Source: 34-65-8 sp963529855 (GTDB lineage Bacteria; Pseudomonadota; Alphaproteobacteria; Sphingomonadales; Sphingomonadaceae). Taken from it: 64,000 nt of DNA. A program made the translations under genes and the position numbers. The notes beneath the pieces are model-generated. The model worked only from the letters and a program-made list of their open reading frames with translations. It did not search any database and had not been told where the DNA came from. The DNA lies in contig CAURZK010000006.1 in NCBI GenBank assembly GCA_963529855.1, positions 1 to 64,000 of the forward strand, in the 5' to 3' direction. Shown piece by piece: positions 15,699 through 22,736 of this stretch (position 1 is its first letter; the number at the start of each line of letters is the position of its first letter).

Positions 15699-16949
15699 CT
15701 AGATGATCCCCACGGCTTTCCCGGCGCGTTCGAACATGCCCAGAATGGTCGCGACCTCCTCCTGCGAATGCTCGGCGCACAGCGAGCAGCGCAGCAGGGT
15801 CATGTTGGCCGGTGTTGCAGGCGGGCGGGCGAGGTTGACGTAGAGCCCCTCGTGCAGCAGCGCCTGCCACATCGCCGCACCCTGTTCGAGGTTGGGCATG
15901 ATGACGGCGATGATCGCGCTTTGCGGCTCCTGCGTGCCCAGCTTGAAGCCCAGCCTGGTCAGGCCCGCATGCAGGTTCTTCGAATTCTCCCACAGGTGCG
16001 CGCGCTTGTTCGACCCATGCATCAGCTTGCGGATCGAGGTCGCGGCGGTGGCGACCACGCTGGGCGGGAGGCTGGCGGTGAAGACATAAGGGCGGCACAC
16101 CAGCCGCATGATTTCGAACTTGGGGTGGTTGGACACGCAGAACCCGCCGACCGTGCCGACGCTCTTGCTGAAGGTGCCGATCACGAAATCGACCTGGTCG
16201 AGAACGCCCTGGTCCTCGGCAACGCCGCGGCCGTGTTCGCCGATGAAGCCCATCGAATGCGCCTCGTCGACCAGCACCATGGCGCCGTGCGACTTGGCGA
16301 CGCGCACCATTTCGGCAAGCGGGGCGATGTCGCCGAGCATCGAGTAGACGCCTTCCAGCACCACCAGCTTGCCCGCGCCTTCGGGAATGCGCCTGAGGCG
16401 CTTTTCCATCGCCTCGATATCGTTGTGCTTGAACGGCACGACCTCGGCATCGCCCATCTTGCACCCGTCCCAGATGCTCGCATGGCTATCGATGTCGAGC
16501 ACGACGTAATCGCCCTTGCCCGCGATCGTGGAAATGATGCCTAGGTTCGCCTGGTAGCCGGTGGAAAAGACCATTGCGTGGTCCATCCCGTAAAATTCGC
16601 GCAACGCGTCCTCGCATTCGCGGTGACCCTGGTAGGTTCCGTTGAGCACGCGGCTGCCGGTCGTGCCTGAACCGTAGTCTTCCAGCGCCTGTTTGCCGGC
16701 TTCGATCACATCCGGATCGAAAGTCATGCCCATGTAGTTGTACGTGCCGAGCAGGATCGTGTCGCGGCCGTTGCAAATGGCACGGGTCGGGCTGAGCACA
16801 CGCTCCATCACCAGGCTGAACGGATCTTCCTGGCCGGTCGCGAGCAACCCTTCGCGCATCGCGATCAGCGGGTCGAACTTGCTGAACAGGTCGGGCGCAG
16901 CGCCGGTCATCGCCTGGGGGCGGTCAGGCTGGGAAATGCCTTCGCTCAC
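15699..16949 (-). CDS. spt: Serine palmitoyltransferase (sphingolipid synthesis)
   Basis: A protein of 416 residues of the alpha-oxoamine synthase family. It condenses L-serine with a long acyl thioester to 3-ketodihydrosphingosine. The PLP lysine is in GTFSKSVGTVGG, the cofactor-binding aspartate in LVDEAHSMG, and the glycine-rich YGSGTTGSRVLNGT is typical. The length matches the soluble Sphingomonas enzyme, with no membrane segment. The start is a GTG at 16949 overlapping the stop of the acyl carrier protein gene (GTGA), so the two are co-translated; the carrier probably delivers the acyl substrate. Sphingolipids made this way replace LPS in Sphingomonadales. Confidence 0.93.
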   Translation of the reverse strand: MSEGISQPDRPQAMTGAAPDLFSKFDPLIAMREGLLATGQEDPFSLVMERVLSPTRAICNGRDTILLGTYNYMGMTFDPDVIEAGKQALEDYGSGTTGSRVLNGTYQGHRECEDALREFYGMDHAMVFSTGYQANLGIISTIAGKGDYVVLDIDSHASIWDGCKMGDAEVVPFKHNDIEAMEKRLRRIPEGAGKLVVLEGVYSMLGDIAPLAEMVRVAKSHGAMVLVDEAHSMGFIGEHGRGVAEDQGVLDQVDFVIGTFSKSVGTVGGFCVSNHPKFEIMRLVCRPYVFTASLPPSVVATAATSIRKLMHGSNKRAHLWENSKNLHAGLTRLGFKLGTQEPQSAIIAVIMPNLEQGAAMWQALLHEGLYVNLARPPATPANMTLLRCSLCAEHSQEEVATILGMFERAGKAVGII

Positions 16950-17191
16950 CGCGCCGCCGCCATCTTGGTGACTGCGTCGATCAGCTGGCCCCAGGTCTCG
17001 ATCTCGGCTTGCTGGTTCATGCTGATGATCACGTCGAATTCGTCCTCGATCGCGGCGACGAAATCCATCACCGTCAGGCTGTCGAATTCAAGATCGCCGG
17101 CAAAGGTGGTGCCTTCTTCGATCACCACGCCCTTCTGGTTGAAGGGTTCGGCGAGGGTGCGGATGCGTTTGTCGACTTCGGCGCGGTCCAT
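16946..17191 (-). CDS. Acyl carrier protein dedicated to sphingolipid synthesis
   Basis: A protein of 81 residues with the phosphopantetheine serine in EFDSLTVMDFVAAIEDEFD. It is coupled to the serine palmitoyltransferase gene by a four-base overlap, as the AcpR-type carrier is in Caulobacter and other sphingolipid-making bacteria. AGGAAA lies three to four bases before the ATG at 17191. The housekeeping fatty-acid AcpP is expected elsewhere. Confidence 0.9.
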   Translation of the reverse strand: MDRAEVDKRIRTLAEPFNQKGVVIEEGTTFAGDLEFDSLTVMDFVAAIEDEFDVIISMNQQAEIETWGQLIDAVTKMAAAR

Positions 17192-17378
17192 CGGGTTTCC
17201 TGTGAATCTGTCGGTACGGCGCCTGGCGCCGGTTCATGGCCTCCGGGCAAAGCGGCTCGCACCCCCGCTTGTCAAGCGTTGCCGGGCGCGTGTCTTTTGC
17301 GGCAGAGCAACAAAGAACGGCAGGCAGGCAGAAGACATGAACGAAATCAAGGCATAAGGCCGGCCGGCATCGCCCGGC

Positions 17379-17741
17379 TCAGAGCAGCGCCCTGACTGCG
17401 GCCATGAACGGGCCGATCGACACCGGCTTGGCCAGATAATCGGCGGCACCCGCGTCGCGAATTCGTTCCTCGTCGCCCTTGCCGGCATAGGCGGTAACCG
17501 CAAGGACGGGGGTGGCGGCGAGCGCAGCGTCGCGTTTGAGTGCCGCGATCAGATCGAGGCCCGAAACGTGCGGCAACTGGATGTCCATGATCACCAGATC
17601 GGGTGCGAAGGCGCGGGCGGCATTCAATGCCAGCTCACCATCGGCGACCGGCTCGACCTCGAAGCCGCCTGCGCGCAGCACGTCGCAGAACAATTTCCGG
17701 TTGAGGTCGTTATCCTCGACAACCAGGATTCTCTTTGCCAC
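17379..17741 (-). CDS. divK: Single-domain response regulator DivK
   Basis: A protein of 120 residues consisting of one receiver domain and no output domain. Acidic residues are in VVEDNDLNRKLF, the phosphorylated aspartate is in LVIMDIQLPHVSGLDL, the threonine in VLAVTAYAGKGDEERI and the lysine in DYLAKPVS. The KLF and KGDEERIR features are those of DivK, which passes phosphate signals to the PleC/DivJ kinases and the CtrA phosphorelay that controls the cell cycle. CtrA also governs GTA expression in Rhodobacter, and this gene is about 2.3 kb upstream of the GTA cluster; any functional link is speculative. Confidence 0.88.
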   Translation of the reverse strand: MAKRILVVEDNDLNRKLFCDVLRAGGFEVEPVADGELALNAARAFAPDLVIMDIQLPHVSGLDLIAALKRDAALAATPVLAVTAYAGKGDEERIRDAGAADYLAKPVSIGPFMAAVRALL

Positions 17742-17802
17742 AGGCCCTTCCCGAACGCAGGTGGTTCAAACGCGGTGCCGCCCGCCTTATGTCTCCCGCA
17801 GG

Positions 17803-18126
17803 ATGCTGACAATCGAACCCGACGCCCAATCCCCCGCTCACCGGCCCCCCGCTCACCGGCCCCCGGCCCACCGGCCCGACGATCCCGATACGATCGCCCT
17901 CAATGCGCTTGGCTGGGTCCTGTCGGACGATGAGCGGGCCGAACGGCTGATGTCGCTTACGGGGCTGGATGCCGAGACCCTGCGCGACGGGTTGACCGAC
18001 CCGGCGGTGCTGGGCGCGGTGCTGGAGTTCTTGGTCAATCACGAGCCTGACCTGGTGCTTGCCGCCGATGCCCTGGGGCGCAAGCCGGAGGAACTGGTCG
18101 AAGCGCACCGGAAGCTCGCCCGATGA
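17803..18126 (+). CDS. DUF3572 family protein
   Basis: A protein of 107 residues with the DUF3572 core (DTIALNALGWVLSDDERAER, DPAVLGAVLEFLVNHEPDLV), found widely in Alphaproteobacteria with unknown function. The N-terminus carries three copies of a short proline-rich repeat (PPAHR), encoded by a 15-base tandem repeat. It opens a plus-strand operon whose next gene overlaps its stop by four bases. The ATG has no clear ribosome binding site; a GTG start at 17761 is an alternative. Confidence 0.78.
   Translation: MLTIEPDAQSPAHRPPAHRPPAHRPDDPDTIALNALGWVLSDDERAERLMSLTGLDAETLRDGLTDPAVLGAVLEFLVNHEPDLVLAADALGRKPEELVEAHRKLAR
17831..17875 (+). repeat. Three 15-base tandem repeats inside the DUF3572 gene
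   Basis: Units 17831-17845 and 17846-17860 are identical (CCCCCGCTCACCGGC) and 17861-17875 differs at two positions. The repeat keeps the reading frame and encodes PPAHR three times, so copy number can change without breaking the gene. Confidence 0.9.
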
Positions 18127-18758
18127 GCCGCCCGCTGATCATTTCCGATTGCGACGAGGTGCTGCTGCACATGGTCGCGCCCTTCCGCGACTGGCTGGAC
18201 GAAAGCCAGGGCGTGACGTTCGCCATGACGGGCAACAATTTCGCCAATGCCATGCGCTGGACCGAGAGCGGCGAGGCGGTTGGCGAACGGGACATCTGGC
18301 GTCTCCTCGGTGCGTTCTTCGATACCGAGATGCACCGCCAGACGCCGATCGCGGGCGCTGTTGCGGGGATCAACGCGCTCGCTGAACATGCCGATGTGGT
18401 CATCCTGACGAACCTCAACGACGAACGGCAGGCCAATCGCACCCGCCAGCTCGCCGACCACGGCATCCACGCGCGCGTCTTCACCAACCAGGGGCCCAAG
18501 GGGCCGGCGCTGAAGGCGATCGTCGAGGAATATGCCCCCGCGCGGACGGTATTCATCGACGACCTGCCGCAGCATCATCACTCGGTATCGCTGGACGTGC
18601 CGCACGTGCGCCGTCTGCATCTGTGCGGCGAGCCGATGCTGGCGCCGCACATCGACTGCGCGCACAAGGCCGGCCACGCACACGCCCGGATCGACACCTG
18701 GGACCACGCGCTGCCGTGGCTGATGGACGAAATCACGAAACAAGAGGAACAGGCATGA
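18123..18758 (+). CDS. HAD-superfamily hydrolase
   Basis: A protein of 211 residues. HAD motif I is SDCDEVLL near the N-terminus, with aspartates at residues 9 and 11; motif II is VILTNLND, the lysine follows within GPKGPALKAI, and motif IV is VFIDDLPQHHHS. These define a phosphatase-type HAD enzyme; the substrate is not evident. The ATG overlaps the DUF3572 stop (ATGA), and its own stop overlaps the RidA start in the same way. Confidence 0.85.
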   Translation: MSRPLIISDCDEVLLHMVAPFRDWLDESQGVTFAMTGNNFANAMRWTESGEAVGERDIWRLLGAFFDTEMHRQTPIAGAVAGINALAEHADVVILTNLNDERQANRTRQLADHGIHARVFTNQGPKGPALKAIVEEYAPARTVFIDDLPQHHHSVSLDVPHVRRLHLCGEPMLAPHIDCAHKAGHAHARIDTWDHALPWLMDEITKQEEQA

Positions 18759-19213
18759 CGATCGCGGCGAAACTTCAGGAACTCGGCATCGAACTGCCGC
18801 AGGCGGCGGCGCCGGTCGCAGCTTATGTCCCCGTCGTCGTCCACGGCGGCGTGGCGCACCTTTCGGGCCAGCTTCCCTTCGTCGACGGCAAGCTGGTGAC
18901 CGGGCGGCTGGGTGAGGATGTCTCGCTTGAGGATGGCATTGCCGCCGCGCGCGCGTGCGGACTGATGATCCTGGCGCAGCTGCAGGCGGCAGGCCTCCTC
19001 GAACGGGTCGAGCGAGTGGTGAAGCTGGGCGCATTCATCAACTCCGCTGCCGACTTCACCGACCAGCCGAAAGTGGCCAACGGCGCGTCCGAGCTGATGG
19101 CCGAGGTTTTCGGCGATGCCGGGCGTCATGCCCGCAGCGCGGTCGGCGTACCGGTCCTGCCGCTGGGTGCCGCAGTCGAGGTCGATGCGATTGTCGCCAT
19201 TCGCGCCGATTGA
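18755..19213 (+). CDS. RidA family protein (enamine/imine deaminase-like)
   Basis: A protein of 152 residues of the YjgF/YER057c/UK114 superfamily, in the longer subgroup: VVHGGVAHLSGQLPF, VKLGAFINSAADFTDQPKVANGAS and HARSAVGVPVLPLGAAVEVDAI are the conserved stretches. RidA enzymes hydrolyse reactive enamine intermediates. The canonical RidA arginine is present in ARSAVG, but members of this subgroup often lack demonstrated deaminase activity. The start overlaps the HAD stop; the end overlaps the next gene by 29 bases. Confidence 0.85.
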   Translation: MTIAAKLQELGIELPQAAAPVAAYVPVVVHGGVAHLSGQLPFVDGKLVTGRLGEDVSLEDGIAAARACGLMILAQLQAAGLLERVERVVKLGAFINSAADFTDQPKVANGASELMAEVFGDAGRHARSAVGVPVLPLGAAVEVDAIVAIRAD

Positions 19214-19964
19214 CGGCTGGCTCGCGCCGCCGCCCGCGCCCGAGCGGGCCGGGTGGCTGCGCGACTGGCGGTATGCCCACCGGGGGCTGCACGGCCCCGG
19301 CGTGGTCGAGAATTCACCGGCCGCATTTGCACTCGCGCTTCAGGCGAGGGTGGGCATCGAATGCGATATCCAGCGCAGCGCCGATGGCCGGGCGATGGTC
19401 TTCCATGATTGGGAACTCGACCGGCTGACTGGCGAAACCGGCCCGGTGGCAGGCCGCACCGCGGCGCAGCTGTCCACTATCCGGTTGTCCGGCAGCAACG
19501 ACACTGACACTGTACCCACGCTCGATGCACTGCTGGAACAGCTCGCCGGCCGGGTGCCACTGCTGATCGAGATCAAGTCGAAGCGCGACAAGCGCATCGG
19601 GCCCGTGTGCCTCGCCGTGCGGCGCGCGCTTGAAGGATACCAAGGGCTGCACGCAGTAATGAGCTTCGATCCGCGCGTGGCGCGCTGGTTTGCCGTGCAC
19701 AGCCCGCAAACGGTGCGCGGCCTGGTAGTGACGGAAGAGGGCAAGCGCGGGCTGAAGGGGCGGTGGGAACGCCGCAGCGCCCTGTGGCATGCGCGGCCCG
19801 ATTTCCTCGCCTACGACGTGCGCGACCTGCCCAGTCCATTCGCTGAAGCGCAGCGACAGCGCGGAATGCCGGTGCTGACCTGGACGGTGCGCAGCGCCGC
19901 GCTGGCTCAGGTCGCCGCGGTCCATGCCGATGCCCCGATCGCGGAAGGCGCGGGGCTTGCATGA
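19185..19964 (+). CDS. Glycerophosphodiester phosphodiesterase family protein
   Basis: A protein of 259 residues with the GDPD active-site motifs YAHRGLHGPGVVENS and GIECDIQRSADGRAMVFHD (HRG, the metal-binding E-x-D and the second histidine). LLIEIKSK and PVLTWTV match the later barrel strands. It hydrolyses glycerophosphodiesters to glycerol-3-phosphate and alcohols. No signal peptide is seen, so it is probably cytoplasmic. The ATG at 19185 lies inside the end of the RidA gene; another ATG at 19116 is less likely because of the longer overlap. Confidence 0.87.
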   Translation: MRLSPFAPIDGWLAPPPAPERAGWLRDWRYAHRGLHGPGVVENSPAAFALALQARVGIECDIQRSADGRAMVFHDWELDRLTGETGPVAGRTAAQLSTIRLSGSNDTDTVPTLDALLEQLAGRVPLLIEIKSKRDKRIGPVCLAVRRALEGYQGLHAVMSFDPRVARWFAVHSPQTVRGLVVTEEGKRGLKGRWERRSALWHARPDFLAYDVRDLPSPFAEAQRQRGMPVLTWTVRSAALAQVAAVHADAPIAEGAGLA

Positions 19965-21097
19965 GCGACAGTAGCCTCGTCGCGCGCGTGCTTGGCGCGG
20001 TGGGCGGTGTGCCGGTTGAGGCATGGGACGCGCTCGCCGGCGAAGGCAATCCGTTCATGCGCCACGCCTTTCTGACCGCGCTGGAAGATTCAGGCAGCGT
20101 CGGGCCCGGTACCGGCTGGCAGTCCGCCCCGATCGTGCTTGAGGATGGCGCCGGGCACCTGCTCGGCGCGGTGCCCAGCTATGCCAAGGGTCACAGCCAG
20201 GGCGAATACGTGTTCGATCACGCCTGGGCCGACGCATGGCAGCGTGCGGGCGGGCGCTATTACCCCAAGCTGCAGATTGCAGCCCCGTTCACGCCGGCGA
20301 CCGGCCCGCGCCTGCTGCTGGCCGATGATGGCTTTGCCGCGCCGCTGCTGGCAGCTGCCGAGCAGGTCTGTACGGGCAACGGCTTCTCCTCCGCCCACGC
20401 GACGTTCGTCGAACCCGCCCAGTTGCCGCTGTTCGAAGCCGCTGGATGGTTGCCGCGCAGCGACATCCAGTTCCACTGGTTCAATCGCGATTACCGCACC
20501 TTCGACGACTTCCTCGCTCAGTTATCCGCGCGCAAACGCAAGACGATCCGCAAGGAACGCGAAGGCGCGCGCACCGGGCTGGAATTCGTGCATCTGGCTG
20601 GCGGCGACATTCGTCCCCAGCACTGGGATGCGTTCTGGGAATTCTACCAGGACACAGGCAGTCGCAAGTGGGGCCAACCCTACCTGACGCGTGCCGCGTT
20701 CGACCTGTTCGGCGAACGGCTGGGCGATGCAGTGCTGCTGATGCTGGCGCTGGAAGACGGCGTGCCCATCGCGGGCGCGCTCAATTTTGTCGGCGCGGAC
20801 ACGCTCTACGGCCGTTACTGGGGCTGCAGGCGCGAGGTGCGCTTCCTTCATTTCGAGCTGTGTTATTATCAGGCGATCGAGGCGGCGATCGAACGCGGCC
20901 TGGCGCGGGTAGAGGCGGGCGCACAGGGACCGCACAAGCTTGCGCGCGGGTATGAACCGGTCGAAACCTGGTCCGCGCACTGGATTGCCGACCCCGGCTT
21001 TCGCGCTGCAGTGGCGGAATTCCTGGAACGCGAGCGCGCCGGAATTGCGGTCGACCGCGAATGGCTTGCCGGGCGAACCCCGTTCAGACGCGGCTGA
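19961..21097 (+). CDS. COG3146/DUF482 acyltransferase (FemAB-like GNAT)
   Basis: A protein of 378 residues. NPFMRHAFLTALEDSGSVG at the start, GHSQGEYVFDHAWADAW, the LSARKRKTIRKERE segment and KLARGYEPVETWSAHW near the end are the conserved blocks of the COG3146 family, annotated as putative peptidoglycan-linked N-acyltransferases of the FemAB fold. It probably transfers an acyl or aminoacyl group; the acceptor is unknown. It is the last gene of a five-gene coupled operon and starts with an ATGA overlap. Confidence 0.85.
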   Translation: MSDSSLVARVLGAVGGVPVEAWDALAGEGNPFMRHAFLTALEDSGSVGPGTGWQSAPIVLEDGAGHLLGAVPSYAKGHSQGEYVFDHAWADAWQRAGGRYYPKLQIAAPFTPATGPRLLLADDGFAAPLLAAAEQVCTGNGFSSAHATFVEPAQLPLFEAAGWLPRSDIQFHWFNRDYRTFDDFLAQLSARKRKTIRKEREGARTGLEFVHLAGGDIRPQHWDAFWEFYQDTGSRKWGQPYLTRAAFDLFGERLGDAVLLMLALEDGVPIAGALNFVGADTLYGRYWGCRREVRFLHFELCYYQAIEAAIERGLARVEAGAQGPHKLARGYEPVETWSAHWIADPGFRAAVAEFLERERAGIAVDREWLAGRTPFRRG

Positions 21098-21107
21098 AAC
21101 GGGGACA

Positions 21108-21440
21108 TCAGGCGACCTTGCGTTCGCCCTGACCCAGCCATTCGCGCGCACGGCGCTGTGCTTCGGCGATTTCGCGTGCAGTCATCTCGTCCGACACGTC
21201 TGCGCGGCACCATGCCGCTTCCTCGTGGCCCTTCAGCGCGGCGAGGTTGAACCACTTGTGCGCTTCGATCAGGTCGCACGGCGCGCCATGGCTGCCGGTC
21301 GAGTAGGCCACGCCCAAGTCGTACAATGCGGTGATGTCGCCTTGTGCGGCGGCGGCAAGGCAGCGTGCCACCAGCAGATCGGTGATCGCGGTCGTTTCGG
21401 CCGGATAGGCCAGCCCGCCTTGAATCGGAGTAAGCTCCAT
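21108..21440 (-). CDS. Sel1-repeat-like small protein
   Basis: A protein of 110 residues with one clear Sel1-type helical pair (DITALYDLGVAYSTG followed by DLIEAHKWFNLAALKGHEEA) and a charged helix at the end. Such repeats mediate protein contacts. The ATG at 21440 has GGGGGA eight bases upstream and is preferred to one at 21455, which falls inside an inverted repeat. It converges with the COG3146 operon ten bases away and is divergent from dksA. Confidence 0.78.
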   Translation of the reverse strand: MELTPIQGGLAYPAETTAITDLLVARCLAAAAQGDITALYDLGVAYSTGSHGAPCDLIEAHKWFNLAALKGHEEAAWCRADVSDEMTAREIAEAQRRAREWLGQGERKVA

Positions 21441-21452
21441 TGCTTCGTCCCC

Positions 21453-21506
21453 CATGTTCGGGCGGTCCCCATTCCGCCGTCAGGCTCCCCTGATCGCCCG
21501 AACATG
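21453..21506. repeat. Perfect 12-base inverted repeat upstream of the Sel1 gene
   Basis: CATGTTCGGGCG (21453-21464) and its exact complement CGCCCGAACATG (21495-21506) are separated by 30 bases. The spacing, about four helical turns between arm centres, suits a looped operator for a dimeric regulator of the Sel1 gene or of the divergent dksA. It could instead form a stem in a transcript. No T-run follows it. Confidence 0.5.
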
Positions 21507-21580
21507 GTCAACAAACCGTTAACGCCGGGCTGGGAAAATTAACCTCATATTGTTCGGCTGTGCTTAATGCTGCCGGGCCT

Positions 21581-21693
21581 AGGTGCCTGTCCCGATTGCG
21601 CCTTGTGCGTATCCGGGGCGACGACTATAGGCGCGCCCATCGGGTCGCCACGGGGCCACCGGCAACAGGTCGGGGCAGCGGGACGAGGCACCT
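21581..21693 (+). promoter_or_regulatory. Long stem in the dksA leader
   Basis: AGGTGCCTGTCCCG (21581-21594) pairs with 21679-21693 over 14 base pairs with a single bulged G at 21685, enclosing 84 bases that contain smaller GC hairpins. The distal arm ends 32 bases before the dksA ATG. If transcription starts upstream of 21581 the dksA message has a large closed leader; a promoter-like CTATAG inside the loop (21626-21631) is the competing explanation. Confidence 0.35.
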
Positions 21694-21725
21694 TGATGAA
21701 CGCAATCGGGTTTGAGAGGACCACT

Positions 21726-22181
21726 ATGGCGACCGCTGCCAGTGATGCCGAAATCCTTGAGCAGGCGAAGAAATCGTTCGAGCCGGACTATGTCCCGAAC
21801 GATGACGAACCCTATATGGGCGACAAGCAGCTCGATTATTTCCGCATGCTGCTGCTCGAATGGAAAAAGTCGATCCACACTGCGGCCGGGGCAACGCTCC
21901 AGTCGCTTCAGGATGGGCCGATCCGCGAACCCGATCTCAACGATCGCGCGTCGAGCGAAACCGATTGGGGCATCGAACTGCGGACCCGCGATCGTCAGCG
22001 CAAGCTGATCGCCAAGATCGATTCCGCGCTGCGCCGCATCGAAGCCGGTGAATATGGCTATTGCGAAGTCACGGGTGATCCGATCGGCCTGAAGCGGCTG
22101 ATCGCCCGCCCGGTGGCGACGATGACGGTCGAGGCGCAGGAAGCGCACGAGCGGCGCGAAAAGGTTTCTCGCGACGACTGA
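21726..22181 (+). CDS. dksA: RNA polymerase-binding transcription factor DksA
   Basis: A protein of 151 residues. The coiled-coil runs from GDKQLDYFRMLLLEW to about residue 110 with the tip motif DLNDRASSETDWG, which contacts the polymerase secondary channel. The zinc-finger region reads GYCEVTGDPIGLKRLIARPVA and has a single cysteine in place of the four of E. coli DksA, the normal state in Alphaproteobacteria. It acts with ppGpp on rRNA and amino-acid promoters. The ATG at 21726 has GAGAGGA six bases upstream; the ATG at 21696 has none. Confidence 0.92.
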   Translation: MATAASDAEILEQAKKSFEPDYVPNDDEPYMGDKQLDYFRMLLLEWKKSIHTAAGATLQSLQDGPIREPDLNDRASSETDWGIELRTRDRQRKLIAKIDSALRRIEAGEYGYCEVTGDPIGLKRLIARPVATMTVEAQEAHERREKVSRDD

Positions 22182-22297
22182 AGGGATTTCCCTTCCGCCC
22201 GGTTAGGGATTCCTTAGGCGGTATCGCCCTAGACCGGCGGCAAATAGGGCGCCCTTGTCCGGCGGTCGGTCGGGCAGGTGCAGGAGCTGAGAAACGG

Positions 22298-22678
22298 ATG
22301 TCGGGGGTCGATACAAGAACAATATCGCGTGACAGCCTTCTCATGCTGGCGAGCGTCCGATTTGAAGGCAGCGACACCGAATACCGTATCAAGGTGCGCA
22401 ATCTCTCGGCGGGCGGGATGATGGCCGAAGGCGACGTACGCGTCGATCGCGGCGCAAGGCTCGAAGTCGCCCTGCGCAATATCGGCTGGGTGCCGGCCAC
22501 TGTCGCCTGGGTTCAGGACAACCGTTGGGGAATGGCATTCGAAAGCGAGATCGATCCGATCCTCGCCCGCGCAAACGTATCGGGTAGCGCCGACATCAGC
22601 ACTCCGCGGTTCGTGCGCCCGTCCTCGATCCTGCCCGAGCACGCTCAGACTGACCCGTCGCGCCTGCGCAAGATCTGA
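22298..22678 (+). CDS. PilZ domain protein
   Basis: A protein of 126 residues that is almost entirely one PilZ domain: SLLMLASVRFEGSDTEYRIK, then the NLSAGGMMAEGDV motif matching the D/N-x-S-x-x-G element that binds cyclic di-GMP, then WGMAFESEIDP. The upstream R-x-x-x-R arginine motif is not clearly present, so nucleotide binding is uncertain. AGGAG lies twelve bases before the ATG, rather far. Confidence 0.82.
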   Translation: MSGVDTRTISRDSLLMLASVRFEGSDTEYRIKVRNLSAGGMMAEGDVRVDRGARLEVALRNIGWVPATVAWVQDNRWGMAFESEIDPILARANVSGSADISTPRFVRPSSILPEHAQTDPSRLRKI

Positions 22679-22736
22679 CCCGGCGGGCGAAATGCGGCGC
22701 TGACCTTGCCGCCGCGACTTGCTAGGGTCGCGCGCG

